This document shows positions 18,856 through 29,841 of a stretch of DNA of 32,536 nt, piece by piece. The DNA is from Sulfurimonas sp. Its GTDB lineage: Bacteria > Campylobacterota > Campylobacteria > Campylobacterales > Sulfurimonadaceae. The stretch's first letter is position 1, and every line of letters begins with the position of its first letter. The notes beneath the pieces were generated by a model. It was not told the origin of the DNA and searched no databases. It worked only from the letters and a program-made list of their open reading frames with translations. The stretch lies in the NCBI GenBank assembly GCA_027064045.1, contig JAMOQK010000063.1, forward strand, positions 1 to 32,536. Direction: 5' to 3'. The position numbers were made by a program, and so were the translations under genes.

Positions 18856-19947
18856 CTATTCGCCTTTTATCAGTTTGTCCATCAACTCTTTTACAGAAAT
18901 TATCTCTTTTAATCTATATCCATTTGTACCAGAAAAGAACAAACCAGTTTCAAGATTTCCATTATAAGCATCGCTTAGTCTATCTGCTATACAAAAACCA
19001 ACAACTTTAGCTTCCTCACCACGCTTACAAGGTGAAACACAATTTGATATACACTTAATAGCAGGACCTTGTCTTTTCTCAACAAGTCTTGTTAAATTTG
19101 TTCTAATCCCTTGAGCTGGATAACCAACAGGTGAACCCATAAGTTCAATATCTTCTTCTTTGGCATTTAAAAGAACTTGCTTAAAATTGTCATGTGCATC
19201 ACATTCGTGTGTACCAATAAATCTAGTACCCATCTGAACGCCACTCGCACCAAGTGACATCATCTCTTCAATATCTTTTTTATCCCAAATACCACCCGCA
19301 GCTATAACAGGTATATCACCCCATTTTTTAGCTTCTTCAACCACTGGTTTTACAAGATTTTCAAGCTGATTTTCCTCTTTTTTACAATCTTCGTAAGAAA
19401 ATCCTTGATGTCCACCACTCTTTGGACCTTCTAAAACCACAGCATCTGGAAGTCTGTCATATCTACCTTTCCATCTTTTACAAATGATTTTTAAAGCTTT
19501 AGCAGATGACACAATAGGCACAAGTGCTACATCAGGATACCCCTCCGTAAATTCTGGCATATTTGTAGGAAGCCCTGCTCCGGTTATAATAATATCTACA
19601 CCAGCTTCACAAGCATCTTTTACAACACGACCATAATCATTTATAGCATATAAAACATTTGCAGCTAAGGGCTTATCCCCACAAACTTTTCTTGCATTAT
19701 TTACAATAGCTTTTAAAGCTTCTGGCGAATAAAAATTAGCCTCACCCAAAGGCTTACCATCAACTAATTTTTTAGAGTACCTCTTATCTTCATAGTAACC
19801 AGTTCCAACTGAACTAATCACACCTAATCCACCCTCTTTTGATACAGCCCCAGCTAGTCTATCCCAACTGATACCAACACCCATACCACCTTGAACAATA
19901 GGTTTTTCAATCGTATATTTTCCAATTTTTAAAGACCCAAAACTCAT
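18856..19947 (-). CDS. Nitronate monooxygenase / 2-nitropropane dioxygenase family protein
   Basis: IVQGGMGVGISWDRLAGAVSKEGGLGVIS, GPKSGGHQGF, VIAAGGIWDKKDIEEMMSLGASGVQMGTRFIGT. Confidence 0.88.
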   Translation of the reverse strand: MSFGSLKIGKYTIEKPIVQGGMGVGISWDRLAGAVSKEGGLGVISSVGTGYYEDKRYSKKLVDGKPLGEANFYSPEALKAIVNNARKVCGDKPLAANVLYAINDYGRVVKDACEAGVDIIITGAGLPTNMPEFTEGYPDVALVPIVSSAKALKIICKRWKGRYDRLPDAVVLEGPKSGGHQGFSYEDCKKEENQLENLVKPVVEEAKKWGDIPVIAAGGIWDKKDIEEMMSLGASGVQMGTRFIGTHECDAHDNFKQVLLNAKEEDIELMGSPVGYPAQGIRTNLTRLVEKRQGPAIKCISNCVSPCKRGEEAKVVGFCIADRLSDAYNGNLETGLFFSGTNGYRLKEIISVKELMDKLIKGE

Positions 19948-21147
19948 CTATTTAACCTTTAATTTTGCAAATTTTCTTTTTCCAACCTGAAGCACATACT
20001 CACCAGCACCAAGCTGTAGTTGTATATCAGATACCTTCTCTTGGTTTATTTTAACAGCACCTTGCTTAATATCTCGCCTAGCTTGAGAAGTTGATGGCTC
20101 AATGTTACAATCTACTAATGCTTTTGCTATCCAAATCTCTCCATCACAGCTAAATTCAGCTATATCTGTTGGTATCTGACTTTTTGCATGAACTCTCTCA
20201 AACTCTGCTTTTGCATTTTGCGCAGCATCAGCCGAATGAAATCTCGCTGTAATTTCCAGTGCTAAATCTTCTTTAACTTTTTTAGGGTGAAGCGAACCAT
20301 CTTCTACACCGTTTTTCATCGTAGCAATCTCATCTAATGATTTATCACTTAAAAGTTCATAATATCTCCACATAAGATCATCTGAGATACTCAAAACTTT
20401 TCCAAACATATCGTTTGACTCATCTGCTACAGCTATATAGTTACCTAAAGATTTACTCATCTTCTGCACACCATCAAGACCCTCTAATATAGGCATCATC
20501 AACACTGCTTGTTGCTTTTTAATATCATAAGCTTTTTGAAGTTGTCTTCCCATCAAAAGATTAAACTTTTGATCAGTTCCACCTATTTCGATGTCACTTT
20601 GAAGATGAACACTGTCATATCCTTGAAGAAGAGGATACATAAATTCACTAACAGCTATAGGTGTATTTGAAGAGTATCTTTTAGAAAAATCATCTCTCTC
20701 CAACATTCTAGCAACTGTTAGATTTGAAGCAAGAGACAACATACCAATAGCACCTAATTCTTCCAACCACTCTTTATTATAAACTATTTTAGTTTTACTT
20801 TCATCCAAAATTTTAAATGCCTGAGTTGTATAACTAACTATGTTTTTTTCTATATCTTCTTGCGATAAAACTTTTCTTGTTACATTTTTACCAGTTGGAT
20901 CACCAATCGTTGCTGTAAAATTACCAATAAGAAACTGTACAACCCCACCATACTTTTGAAATGTCGCAAGTTTGTGTAAAAGTACAGTATGACCAAGGTG
21001 CAAATCTGGTGCAGTTGGATCAAAACCACATTTTACAGTATAGTTTTTCCCCTCTTCAACATAAGCTTTTACAAGCTTGTGTATCCTTTCATCATCTATA
21101 ACCTCAGCACTACCTCTGCTTATCTCTCTTAATGCTTCATCTATCAT
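19948..21147 (-). CDS. tyrS: Tyrosyl-tRNA synthetase
   Basis: HIGH-like motif PDLHLGHTVLL, KMSKS motif, C-terminal S4-like region (ARRDIKQGAVKINQEKV). Confidence 0.96.
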   Translation of the reverse strand: MIDEALREISRGSAEVIDDERIHKLVKAYVEEGKNYTVKCGFDPTAPDLHLGHTVLLHKLATFQKYGGVVQFLIGNFTATIGDPTGKNVTRKVLSQEDIEKNIVSYTTQAFKILDESKTKIVYNKEWLEELGAIGMLSLASNLTVARMLERDDFSKRYSSNTPIAVSEFMYPLLQGYDSVHLQSDIEIGGTDQKFNLLMGRQLQKAYDIKKQQAVLMMPILEGLDGVQKMSKSLGNYIAVADESNDMFGKVLSISDDLMWRYYELLSDKSLDEIATMKNGVEDGSLHPKKVKEDLALEITARFHSADAAQNAKAEFERVHAKSQIPTDIAEFSCDGEIWIAKALVDCNIEPSTSQARRDIKQGAVKINQEKVSDIQLQLGAGEYVLQVGKRKFAKLKVK

Positions 21148-21171
21148 CTATCTTTATATCCCCAACATTTT

Positions 21172-23322
21172 TTAATTTTTATAAGCATCATCTGTTCTTA
21201 TAAAATGTATAACTTTTATTTTTCTCTCTATTTTAGCACGAATAGTGTTAATATCTGCTTCGTTAGACTCAAAACCTATCTCACAATAACGAATATAATC
21301 TCCACTCTCTTTACCCAATTGAACAGAACTTATATCTATATTTAGTTTTACTAAATATGTCAAAAAGTTTGCCAATGCACCTTTTTCATTATGTAACGAA
21401 ACAATTATATTATAATGGTAAATATTTTGCTTCTCCCACCTTACAAATAACATTTTTTCATGTGCGTCTATTTTTTTAGCTGCTGTTTTACACATCTTAT
21501 GATGAACATGTGCTTTACCTTTTTCTAAAAATGCAACTATCTCATCACCAACCTTAGGATGGCAACAATAATCAAATACAACATCTGATATACTAGAGGT
21601 ACTAAAAACCTCTACCCCAGAGATAATAGATGATTTTAACTTAAATCTATGTCTAGTCAAAAACTGTTTAAATCTACTATTTTGACTTATTTTTTTTGTA
21701 AATCTATTTATGACTTCACGAAAATTATCTATATCACAAGAGATACTTCTTCTTTCACACTTGATAGTATCAAACCACTCTTCCACTCTTGAATAATTAA
21801 GATTCATCGCAGTTGAGACTATATTTATACTAGATTTTATATTTATATCACGGATTCTAGCATTACAGTTTGAGCGTATATTTGTTTTTGCTTTAGATGT
21901 TTTAACAGCATCTATCCAACTACACCTAGTCATAATATTATCAGTTGTATCTATTTTGACAATATCACCATTGTGTAACTCTGTCAATAAAGGTGCTTTT
22001 ATTTTGTTTATAAATGAAGACTCGGCTTTGTTACCTATATCTGTATGAACTGCATAAGCATAATCAAGCACAACAGCTCCACGAGGCAAAGTAAAAGGTT
22101 GCCCCTGAGGTGAGAAAACAACTATATCATCACTGTATAAATCATTTTTTATAAGTTCATAAAAATCTTCTACCGATTCATTTTGATAACCTAAATTATT
22201 TAACCAATCAAGTTTTATATTGTTTCCACCACTTTTATATTTCCAATGAGCAGCTACACCAAGTTCAGCAGTTTTATGCATCTCAAAAGTTCTAATCTGA
22301 ACTTCAAATATTGCAGTATTATAAAAAACAGTTGTATGAATAGTCTGATAACCATTATCTTTAGCAACTGCGATATAATCTTTAAATCTTGAAGATAGTG
22401 GTTGAAAATGCAAATGAATTAAACCCAAAATATTATAACATTTAACTGGCTCTTTTGTTAAAATTCTAACAGCTAGAAGGTCTAACACCTCATCTATAGA
22501 AACACCCTTTCTTTGCATCTTCAAGTAAATAGAATAACGGTGTTTTACACGGGATATTATCTCAAAATCATCTTCACAAAAACCATTGCTTGTAAATATT
22601 TTTTCTATGGCTTGTTTAAATTCTTCAAGCTTCATCTCAATAGAATGAAAATTTTTATCAAGATAGTTATCTATATGGTGTTTTTCCTCTTTAAAAAGAT
22701 AGCTAAAACTCAAATCTTCTAAGATATTTTTTAAAAAAGAGATACCAAGACGATGAGCAATCGGAGCATATACAACTAAAGTTTCTTCTGCTATCCTTTG
22801 TTGCTTGTGTTCAGGCAAAGAATCAAGAGTAAGCATATTGTGAAGCCTATCACAAAGCTTAACCACTAAAACCCTTACATCTTCAACACTTGCTAAAAGC
22901 ATTTTTCTAAAAGACAATGCCGAAACAACCAACTTTTCACTTGAATGAGAAGGGATTAATTCGCTATCTCTTATGGAGTCTATCTTAGTCAATCCCTCTA
23001 CAAGGTGAGAAACATCTTCACCAAAATATTTAGAAATTTCATCTATTTTAATTTCAGTATCTTCAACTACATCATGCAACAATGCGGCTATTGACATAGA
23101 TTCATCATTTGTTATTGCAGCGACAATACTAGCGACTAAAATGGGATGAACAATATAAGGTTCACCACTCTTTCTAAATTGATTTATATGTGCTTGGGTT
23201 GAATAAGACAAGGCTTCTTTTAAAGCCTTGGTAGGTGTTATCTGAGAGAAGAGATATTTTGTTGCTAACTTTTCATCATGTAGATGCTTGAGTTTTTCAA
23301 TATCTACCTGAGAAAGTCCCAA
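21172..23322 (-). CDS. Bifunctional (p)ppGpp synthetase/hydrolase, RelA/SpoT family
   Basis: HD motif AALLHDVVEDT, synthetase motif DNGYQTIHTTVF, TGS region (VFSPQGQPFTLPRGAVVLDYAYAVH), C-terminal ACT-like domain. Confidence 0.95.
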   Translation of the reverse strand: MGLSQVDIEKLKHLHDEKLATKYLFSQITPTKALKEALSYSTQAHINQFRKSGEPYIVHPILVASIVAAITNDESMSIAALLHDVVEDTEIKIDEISKYFGEDVSHLVEGLTKIDSIRDSELIPSHSSEKLVVSALSFRKMLLASVEDVRVLVVKLCDRLHNMLTLDSLPEHKQQRIAEETLVVYAPIAHRLGISFLKNILEDLSFSYLFKEEKHHIDNYLDKNFHSIEMKLEEFKQAIEKIFTSNGFCEDDFEIISRVKHRYSIYLKMQRKGVSIDEVLDLLAVRILTKEPVKCYNILGLIHLHFQPLSSRFKDYIAVAKDNGYQTIHTTVFYNTAIFEVQIRTFEMHKTAELGVAAHWKYKSGGNNIKLDWLNNLGYQNESVEDFYELIKNDLYSDDIVVFSPQGQPFTLPRGAVVLDYAYAVHTDIGNKAESSFINKIKAPLLTELHNGDIVKIDTTDNIMTRCSWIDAVKTSKAKTNIRSNCNARIRDINIKSSINIVSTAMNLNYSRVEEWFDTIKCERRSISCDIDNFREVINRFTKKISQNSRFKQFLTRHRFKLKSSIISGVEVFSTSSISDVVFDYCCHPKVGDEIVAFLEKGKAHVHHKMCKTAAKKIDAHEKMLFVRWEKQNIYHYNIIVSLHNEKGALANFLTYLVKLNIDISSVQLGKESGDYIRYCEIGFESNEADINTIRAKIERKIKVIHFIRTDDAYKN

Positions 23323-23325
23323 AAA

Positions 23326-23547
23326 TTATTCCTCTATATCTATAAAGCCTTTAATTGTAACAAGGCCTTCAGCAATTTCCATCAAAGCTAAATCAGCAGC
23401 TTTTATACTTTTTGGATCTATATTCAATTTACTTGGCGCACCATTTAAAAGCTCATCACTTCTTTTTGCAACTGCAATTGCAAGTTGATAATTATCCATA
23501 TTTGGGTTATCTTGTAAAATTTTTGCTGTTAATTCTTCTGTTTTCAT
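23326..23547 (-). CDS. rpoZ: DNA-directed RNA polymerase omega subunit
   Basis: 73 aa; NYQLAIAVAKRSDELLNG and IKAADLALMEIAEG; located between relA/spoT and pyrH. Confidence 0.88.
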   Translation of the reverse strand: MKTEELTAKILQDNPNMDNYQLAIAVAKRSDELLNGAPSKLNIDPKSIKAADLALMEIAEGLVTIKGFIDIEE

Positions 23548-23562
23548 ATATTTTCCTTTATA

Positions 23563-24285
<723 letters not shown>

Positions 24286-24375
24286 TTATAATTTCTAAAA
24301 TCCGTGAATTATACTTAAAAATGTCTTTTATTTTGCTTTGGAAGCAAACTGATTAACAAAACAAAAAAAATATAA

Positions 24376-25665
24376 CTAAATAAGTCTAACTCGAACAGAT
24401 TGTTCATGTGCAGTTAAACCCTCAGTATTGGCAATCAAAGCACACTGCTCACCAATCTCATTTATAGCTTTTGAACTAAAAGAGATGATAGATGTCTTTT
24501 TCATAAAGTTTTCAACTCCAAGTGGGGAGTAAAACTTAGCAGTTCCACCAGTTGGAAGAGTATGATTTGGACCTGCTACATAATCACCTATCGCTTCTGG
24601 CGTGTTGTGACCCAAGAAAATAGCACCTGCATGTTTTATAAACGGTAGTAACTCAAAAGGTGACATGGTAGCAACCTCAAGATGTTCAGGAGCGATTTTA
24701 TTCATCAACTCTATGGCTTCATCCATATCTTGAGTTATTATAATAGCTCCTCTTTCCTCTATAGATTTTCTCGCTATCTCTTTCCTTGGAAGTTTTTCAA
24801 GCCAGTTTTGTATCTCAACTTTTACATCATCAGCTAATTTTTGCGAAGGTGTTATGAGAATTGAACTTGCCATCTCATCATGTTCAGCCTGAGATAACAA
24901 ATCTATCGCTATATGATTTGCATTTGCAGATTCATCGGCTAATATCCCTATCTCACTAGGACCTGCTATCATATCTATATTTACTTCACCAAAAACCATC
25001 TTTTTAGCAGTTGCTACAAAAATATTTCCAGGTCCAGTTATAACATCAACTTTGGGAATACTTTGTGTCCCATAAGCCATAGCAGCAATAGCACTAGCCC
25101 CTCCAACTTTATAAACTTCACTTACACCACAAAGATGACAAGCAGCAAGTAAAAGTTCATTTGGTTCATTATCTGGTGTTGGTGTACAAACTATAATCTT
25201 ATTAACTCCAGCAACCTGAGCAGGGATAACATTCATCAATAGTGATGAGGGATAAGCAGCCTTACCACCAGGTATATAGAGTCCAGCAATATCAACAGCA
25301 GTCACTTTCTGCCCTAAAATAGTTCCATTGTTCTCATCATCAAACCAAGATTTTGGTTTTAATTTCTCATGGTAAGATTTAATCCTATCATATGATAGAT
25401 GTAGTGCCTCTTTTAATTTTTCATCAAGATTATCATAAGCTTCACTCATCAGGCTAGTTGAAATTTTTAACTCTTCATCGGCATGTGGAGTCCAATTGTC
25501 AAACTTTGAAATATGCTCAAAAAGTGCTTTGTTTTTATCTTTTTTTATCTCATCAATAATATTGCCAACAATAGCCCCAACACGACTCATATCCATCTTG
25601 CCACGACCTAAGAGTTCATCAAACTCCAATTGAAAACTATTTTTTTTCGTATTTGTAAAAATCAT
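24376..25665 (-). CDS. hisD: Histidinol dehydrogenase
   Basis: [62 protein letters not shown]. Internal ATG 25665 is a likelier start than the track start 25710. Confidence 0.95.
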   Translation of the reverse strand: MIFTNTKKNSFQLEFDELLGRGKMDMSRVGAIVGNIIDEIKKDKNKALFEHISKFDNWTPHADEELKISTSLMSEAYDNLDEKLKEALHLSYDRIKSYHEKLKPKSWFDDENNGTILGQKVTAVDIAGLYIPGGKAAYPSSLLMNVIPAQVAGVNKIIVCTPTPDNEPNELLLAACHLCGVSEVYKVGGASAIAAMAYGTQSIPKVDVITGPGNIFVATAKKMVFGEVNIDMIAGPSEIGILADESANANHIAIDLLSQAEHDEMASSILITPSQKLADDVKVEIQNWLEKLPRKEIARKSIEERGAIIITQDMDEAIELMNKIAPEHLEVATMSPFELLPFIKHAGAIFLGHNTPEAIGDYVAGPNHTLPTGGTAKFYSPLGVENFMKKTSIISFSSKAINEIGEQCALIANTEGLTAHEQSVRVRLI

Positions 25666-26092
25666 TCTTTTTTTTGCCTTTATTAAGTTTATCAAACTCA
25701 GTTTTAACAATTGCTAATGCTTCTAAGAAGTTTTTAGATTTAATCATCCCCATAAGAGGTTGATACATAGGTGTCCCATCAGGAAGTAAAAACCAAATAG
25801 TTGGAAGACCTGGTGCATATAAATCTTCAGGAACATAGTCACCCTCATTCAACCAAGATCTAATAGCTATAAAATCTCTATTTAAGGCCTTTGCAACCAC
25901 TGGATTACTTAGTGTTTGCTTATCTAGCATTACACAGTATTTACAAGTATCTCTTGAAACTACAAACAATACTGGCTTATGTTGTTGTTTTGCCATTTTT
26001 ATACCAGTTTGATAATCTTTTGCCCACTGCACATTTGCCGCCATCACAGATGTAGCAACTAGCAACATCATATATACTAAAATTTTACGCAT
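25637..26092 (-). CDS. Secreted thioredoxin-fold protein
   Basis: Signal peptide MRKILVYMMLLVATSVMAA; CKYC redox motif (SRDTCKYCVMLDKQTL); GLPTIWFLLPDG. Confidence 0.85.
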   Translation of the reverse strand: MRKILVYMMLLVATSVMAANVQWAKDYQTGIKMAKQQHKPVLFVVSRDTCKYCVMLDKQTLSNPVVAKALNRDFIAIRSWLNEGDYVPEDLYAPGLPTIWFLLPDGTPMYQPLMGMIKSKNFLEALAIVKTEFDKLNKGKKKNDFYKYEKK

Positions 26093-26600
26093 GTTTTTTT
26101 ACCTTTTTAAGAAGTTCTTTTGAGCAATCTTTTGCACTTTTATTTGTTACATCTATAACTATATCTGCAAGTTTAAGATACTCTGGTCTTCGCTGTTCAT
26201 AAAGTTCTTTTGCTTTTTTCAAATCTTGCAAAAGTGGTCTTTTTTTAAGTTTTCTTTCTGCATTTGGATGTTCTTTTATCCTTTTAATAATCGCTTCAAA
26301 AGGGGAATCCAAAAGCACAACTATACCAATTTCCTTCAGATTTTCAACCTTGTAAAAACCACCTCCTGTAGAGATTAAAGTACTTTTTACACTATTTTCA
26401 AGCCAAAAAGATATATCTTTTTCCAATTTTCTAAAATGGCTCTCACCCTCATCAGAAAAAATTTCTTTTATCTTTTTGTTTGTCATACTCTCTATAATGT
26501 CATCGGTATCTATGGCAATATACTTAGAATGTTTTGTAACTTCACGAGCTACACTGCCCTTACCTACTCCCATAAATCCTATCAAAATAATATTTTTCAC
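26085..26600 (-). CDS. aroK: Shikimate kinase
   Basis: P-loop GFMGVGKGSVA, DTDDIIE, FRKLEKD, STGGGFYK, RPLLQD, RRPEY. GTG 26600 start fits VKNIILIGFMG better than the track start. Confidence 0.92.
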   Translation of the reverse strand: MKNIILIGFMGVGKGSVAREVTKHSKYIAIDTDDIIESMTNKKIKEIFSDEGESHFRKLEKDISFWLENSVKSTLISTGGGFYKVENLKEIGIVVLLDSPFEAIIKRIKEHPNAERKLKKRPLLQDLKKAKELYEQRRPEYLKLADIVIDVTNKSAKDCSKELLKKVKKHA

Positions 26601-26601
26601 A

Positions 26602-27897
26602 TCATCCCTTTGGCATACTAAAAGCACTCATATCAAAATCAGGCTTTGTCTTTCTTGTTTTTCTATATATAAGCATAGGCTCAACCATATTGTACTCTAA
26701 AATCATCATACTTACCATAAAACTCACAGCAGAAATTTGAAGTACCCAACTGTAATAAAAAGCAAAAATAAATCCAACCAATGAGCCTATAAAAAGTATA
26801 AACTGCAATCTTGAAAGATTTTTGTTTATCATCTCATTCATAGTTGGAATAGTCATATATCCCATACCATTTAGATGAAACCATACCAAAAAAGGGATTA
26901 TTTTATACATCATCCCAATCATGATAGATAGTATAAAACCCCCACCTATAAGGATGGCAACCATCACAATATACTCATGCTTAAAATATTCATCAAATAT
27001 CCAAAGAAATGAGCCAAGTGTTAAAAATATACTTGCAGCTCTCCAATACCACACAGTTACATCACTAATAGGTCTTTTCCTTTTACCTAGTTTTAACCAT
27101 ACCGTTGTAGCAAATGCCCAAACAAAAAGTGCTATCCAAATCTTGGCAATTATGGCATATTCTTCATAAAAGACACTAAACAACAACCATAGAACAAGCC
27201 CAGTTGAGATAAGCCAAACAACCCTTCTTTTACAAAATCGTTTAAATTTTGGAGCAACATAAAACATAGGTAAAACCTGAAAGGCAACACCAATAATCAA
27301 AATAACACCAAACCCAAAAATCGCCCAAACGCTATGAATATTTGCGACAATATAGTGTGCTTTGGTTATGTCATCAGTGATATAACCATAAACAAGATAC
27401 AACCCCATAAAAACTATCAAAAAAGCAAAAATTACACTTGTAGATATAGCCTTTATTGTAGCATTAAAATTTGAAACAGTTTTTAAAGAAAGTGCAATGG
27501 CAACTAAAATCATTAAAAAACCACTACCTAAACCAACAAAACCCACAAGTTCCAAAGAGTGATCGCCTAGAAACAGACCAAACAATAAACAAAGTGTTCC
27601 AATAAGCAAAAGGAGATATGAATATTTTGTCACAAACATAACACGAGGCATCTTAGCACCTGCTAAAACAGGGAGCATCTGTGTCATAGCACCAAGCATA
27701 ACAAATGCCAAAAAACCAATAGTTATGGCATGTGTAATAACAATAGAATCCATAGAAAATCTATTCATCAAAGATGCACTATCACTAAAAAACATAAAAG
27801 CACCAGCCAACACACCAAACAAAGGAGCAGTTAAAAAAAATCTAACTGGTGCAGAGATTGGTGGTGCTTGATCTGTTGAGAGTCCAGCTAATTTCAC
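26602..27897 (-). CDS. Polytopic membrane protein, possible NnrS- or heme-copper-oxidase-like fold
   Basis: Many hydrophobic segments; intramembrane His motifs ITHAITIGFLAFVMLGAMTQMLPVLAG, NIHSVWAIFGFGVILIIGVAFQVLPMFY, IIPFLVWFHLNGMG. Confidence 0.65.
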   Translation of the reverse strand: MKLAGLSTDQAPPISAPVRFFLTAPLFGVLAGAFMFFSDSASLMNRFSMDSIVITHAITIGFLAFVMLGAMTQMLPVLAGAKMPRVMFVTKYSYLLLLIGTLCLLFGLFLGDHSLELVGFVGLGSGFLMILVAIALSLKTVSNFNATIKAISTSVIFAFLIVFMGLYLVYGYITDDITKAHYIVANIHSVWAIFGFGVILIIGVAFQVLPMFYVAPKFKRFCKRRVVWLISTGLVLWLLFSVFYEEYAIIAKIWIALFVWAFATTVWLKLGKRKRPISDVTVWYWRAASIFLTLGSFLWIFDEYFKHEYIVMVAILIGGGFILSIMIGMMYKIIPFLVWFHLNGMGYMTIPTMNEMINKNLSRLQFILFIGSLVGFIFAFYYSWVLQISAVSFMVSMMILEYNMVEPMLIYRKTRKTKPDFDMSAFSMPKG

Positions 27898-27906
27898 ATG
27901 CCACCC

Positions 27907-28347
27907 CTACTCAACAACCATAGATTTCATCATCTCAACAACTTTGTCTGATTCTTCACTTAAATGTTGTTGTGCCATAGGATATAACATCTGCTCCTCT
28001 TTCATATTATGTTGCTGAAGTAAAATCATCAAAGTTTCGCTCAAGCCAAAAAACTTATCTTTATCATCTGCATCTATCGCTTCACACATCTGCTTCATTA
28101 AAGTTCTCATCTGTGAATGCTCATGTCTCATCATAGCAGTTGGACCTTCAGTCATACCTGTTTTGTTCTCAAACTCCACAAACATCACACGCTCTTCCAT
28201 CTGAAAATGTCTCTCAGCCTCTTTTGCGAACTCTTCACATGCCTCTTTTGCTTCACTAAGTGACTTCATAGCTTTTTCTTCCATCAATGCAAAAAAATTA
28301 TCACACTTCCTATGATCTGCTGCTAAAAACTCTTTAATTGTACTCAT
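27907..28347 (-). CDS. Hemerythrin HHE domain protein
   Basis: Four-helix His/Glu pattern: ADHRKCDNFF, HFQMEERVMFVEFE, MMRHEHSQM, QQHNMKEEQMLYP. Confidence 0.85.
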   Translation of the reverse strand: MSTIKEFLAADHRKCDNFFALMEEKAMKSLSEAKEACEEFAKEAERHFQMEERVMFVEFENKTGMTEGPTAMMRHEHSQMRTLMKQMCEAIDADDKDKFFGLSETLMILLQQHNMKEEQMLYPMAQQHLSEESDKVVEMMKSMVVE

Positions 28348-28430
28348 AATATATATACCTCAGCTAAAATAATTTCCGTATTATATTCAAATATAATAAA
28401 TCTTTAATTACTATTAGCATAAAGAATCTT

Positions 28431-28454
28431 TTTTTGATATAATTATATCAAAAA
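28431..28454. promoter_or_regulatory. Perfect 24-bp palindrome TTTTTGATATAATTATATCAAAAA upstream of the Alg44-like start
   Basis: Self-complementary over 24 bp; contains TATAAT (28438-28443) and ends 8 bp before ATG 28463. It overlaps an SD-like AAAAGG. Confidence 0.75.
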
Positions 28455-28462
28455 GGTAATCG

Positions 28463-29839
28463 ATGGCTATAATTGAATCAAATCAAATGCGTCGCGCCCA
28501 TCGAATCGACATCCCTCTTATTGTAATTATTGATGGTGTTGCTTACAAATCAAAAGATTGGTCAATGACTGGGGTTGGTATTGACAACTTAAATATAACA
28601 CTAGAAATAGATGATATTATAGATGCTTCTATTGTTTTAGCATTAAAAGAAGCAAAATTAGAAATCCCAGTAAAACTACAATTTAAAGTTAAAAGAGGTA
28701 GTGTAAGTGGTTTTGAATTTAATCAAATATCTGAAAAAAACAAACGAGTCTTAAGAGAATTTTTAGAACTATCCATAGAAGGGAAACTTGATCAGATTGA
28801 TGGTTTAATCAGTATATACAACGAACCAGTTATAAATACCCCCATAAAAGAATCTGTAGTTTTAAGTGATGAAGAAGACAGCATGCTAAAAAAAGCATTT
28901 ATTAAGCGTTCTAAACTTTACATAAAACTAGCTATCATATTTTTTATACTTGTAATAGCTACCATCTACTACAACACCTCTTATATATATCGTTCTATTG
29001 GTACTGTATCTGGCAATTTTATTAAAATAGCACCAAATATTAGTGGTAAAATCAGAAAAATAGATATTAAAGTTGGAGATAAAGTGACTAAACAAGATCT
29101 TCTATTTGAGTTAGATGATAAAATGATTTTGAACAAAATAGACATTATAGATGCCAAATTAACAGATTTAAAAGGATATAAAAACACCAATACACAGCCA
29201 AGAAACACAAACTCTCAACTTTTAAACTTATTAAAAAGTGAGCTTAACAGAACATATAACTCTTATAGATCAGCAAAAGAACTTTACAAACAACGGATAA
29301 TCACAATTAATGATTTAAGAAAAATAAAAGAGACTTATAATAGAGCAAAAATAAAATATTTACAGGAAAAAAACAAGCATACCACTATAAGTACTTCTTC
29401 TAGTATGGTTAGCCTTGTTACTCAATTTGAGCTAAAAAGAGAGGAACTAATCAATACCTTAAACTATTTACGAGTATTTAGTCCTTATGATGGTGTTGTA
29501 TATGCTATAAAATCCCACGAAGGTGATTATGTAAATGCTAAAGATGAAGTAATTGTTTTAGAAACAGATGAAGTTTCCTTTGTTGTATGCAAACTAAAAC
29601 AAGATGAGACATTACAGATACAAAAAGGGATGAAAGTTAAGATATATGCTTCAAGCACAGATGAAACATACTCTGCACATGTACAAACAATCGGAAATCT
29701 ATCTTTAAATACTAAATCAGAAATAACAAATGAAGTTAGCTTAAAAGAGGTAACACTAAAAATTGTTTTTGATAATCCAAGCGTAAGACTTCCTCTAAAT
29801 GAAAGAGTAAAAGTCTGGTTTTATAGACCCCTCTTTTAA
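28463..29839 (+). CDS. PilZ domain plus HlyD-family membrane-fusion protein (Alg44-like)
   Basis: PilZ motif pair RRAHR...DWSMTGVG near the N-terminus; one TM helix (LAIIFFILVIATIYY); HlyD-like biotinyl-lipoyl halves (GNFIKIAPNISGKIRKIDIKVGDKVTKQDLLFELD ... VFSPYDGVVYAIKSHEGDYVNAKDEVIVLE). Confidence 0.88.
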   Translation: MAIIESNQMRRAHRIDIPLIVIIDGVAYKSKDWSMTGVGIDNLNITLEIDDIIDASIVLALKEAKLEIPVKLQFKVKRGSVSGFEFNQISEKNKRVLREFLELSIEGKLDQIDGLISIYNEPVINTPIKESVVLSDEEDSMLKKAFIKRSKLYIKLAIIFFILVIATIYYNTSYIYRSIGTVSGNFIKIAPNISGKIRKIDIKVGDKVTKQDLLFELDDKMILNKIDIIDAKLTDLKGYKNTNTQPRNTNSQLLNLLKSELNRTYNSYRSAKELYKQRIITINDLRKIKETYNRAKIKYLQEKNKHTTISTSSSMVSLVTQFELKREELINTLNYLRVFSPYDGVVYAIKSHEGDYVNAKDEVIVLETDEVSFVVCKLKQDETLQIQKGMKVKIYASSTDETYSAHVQTIGNLSLNTKSEITNEVSLKEVTLKIVFDNPSVRLPLNERVKVWFYRPLF

Positions 29840-29841
29840 TA

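Noticed and set aside
25637-25710. 74-bp overlap between hisD and the thioredoxin gene as an overlapping-gene curiosity
   Set aside because: Most of it disappears when the internal ATG at 25665 is used as the hisD start, leaving an ordinary operon overlap of about 29 bp.
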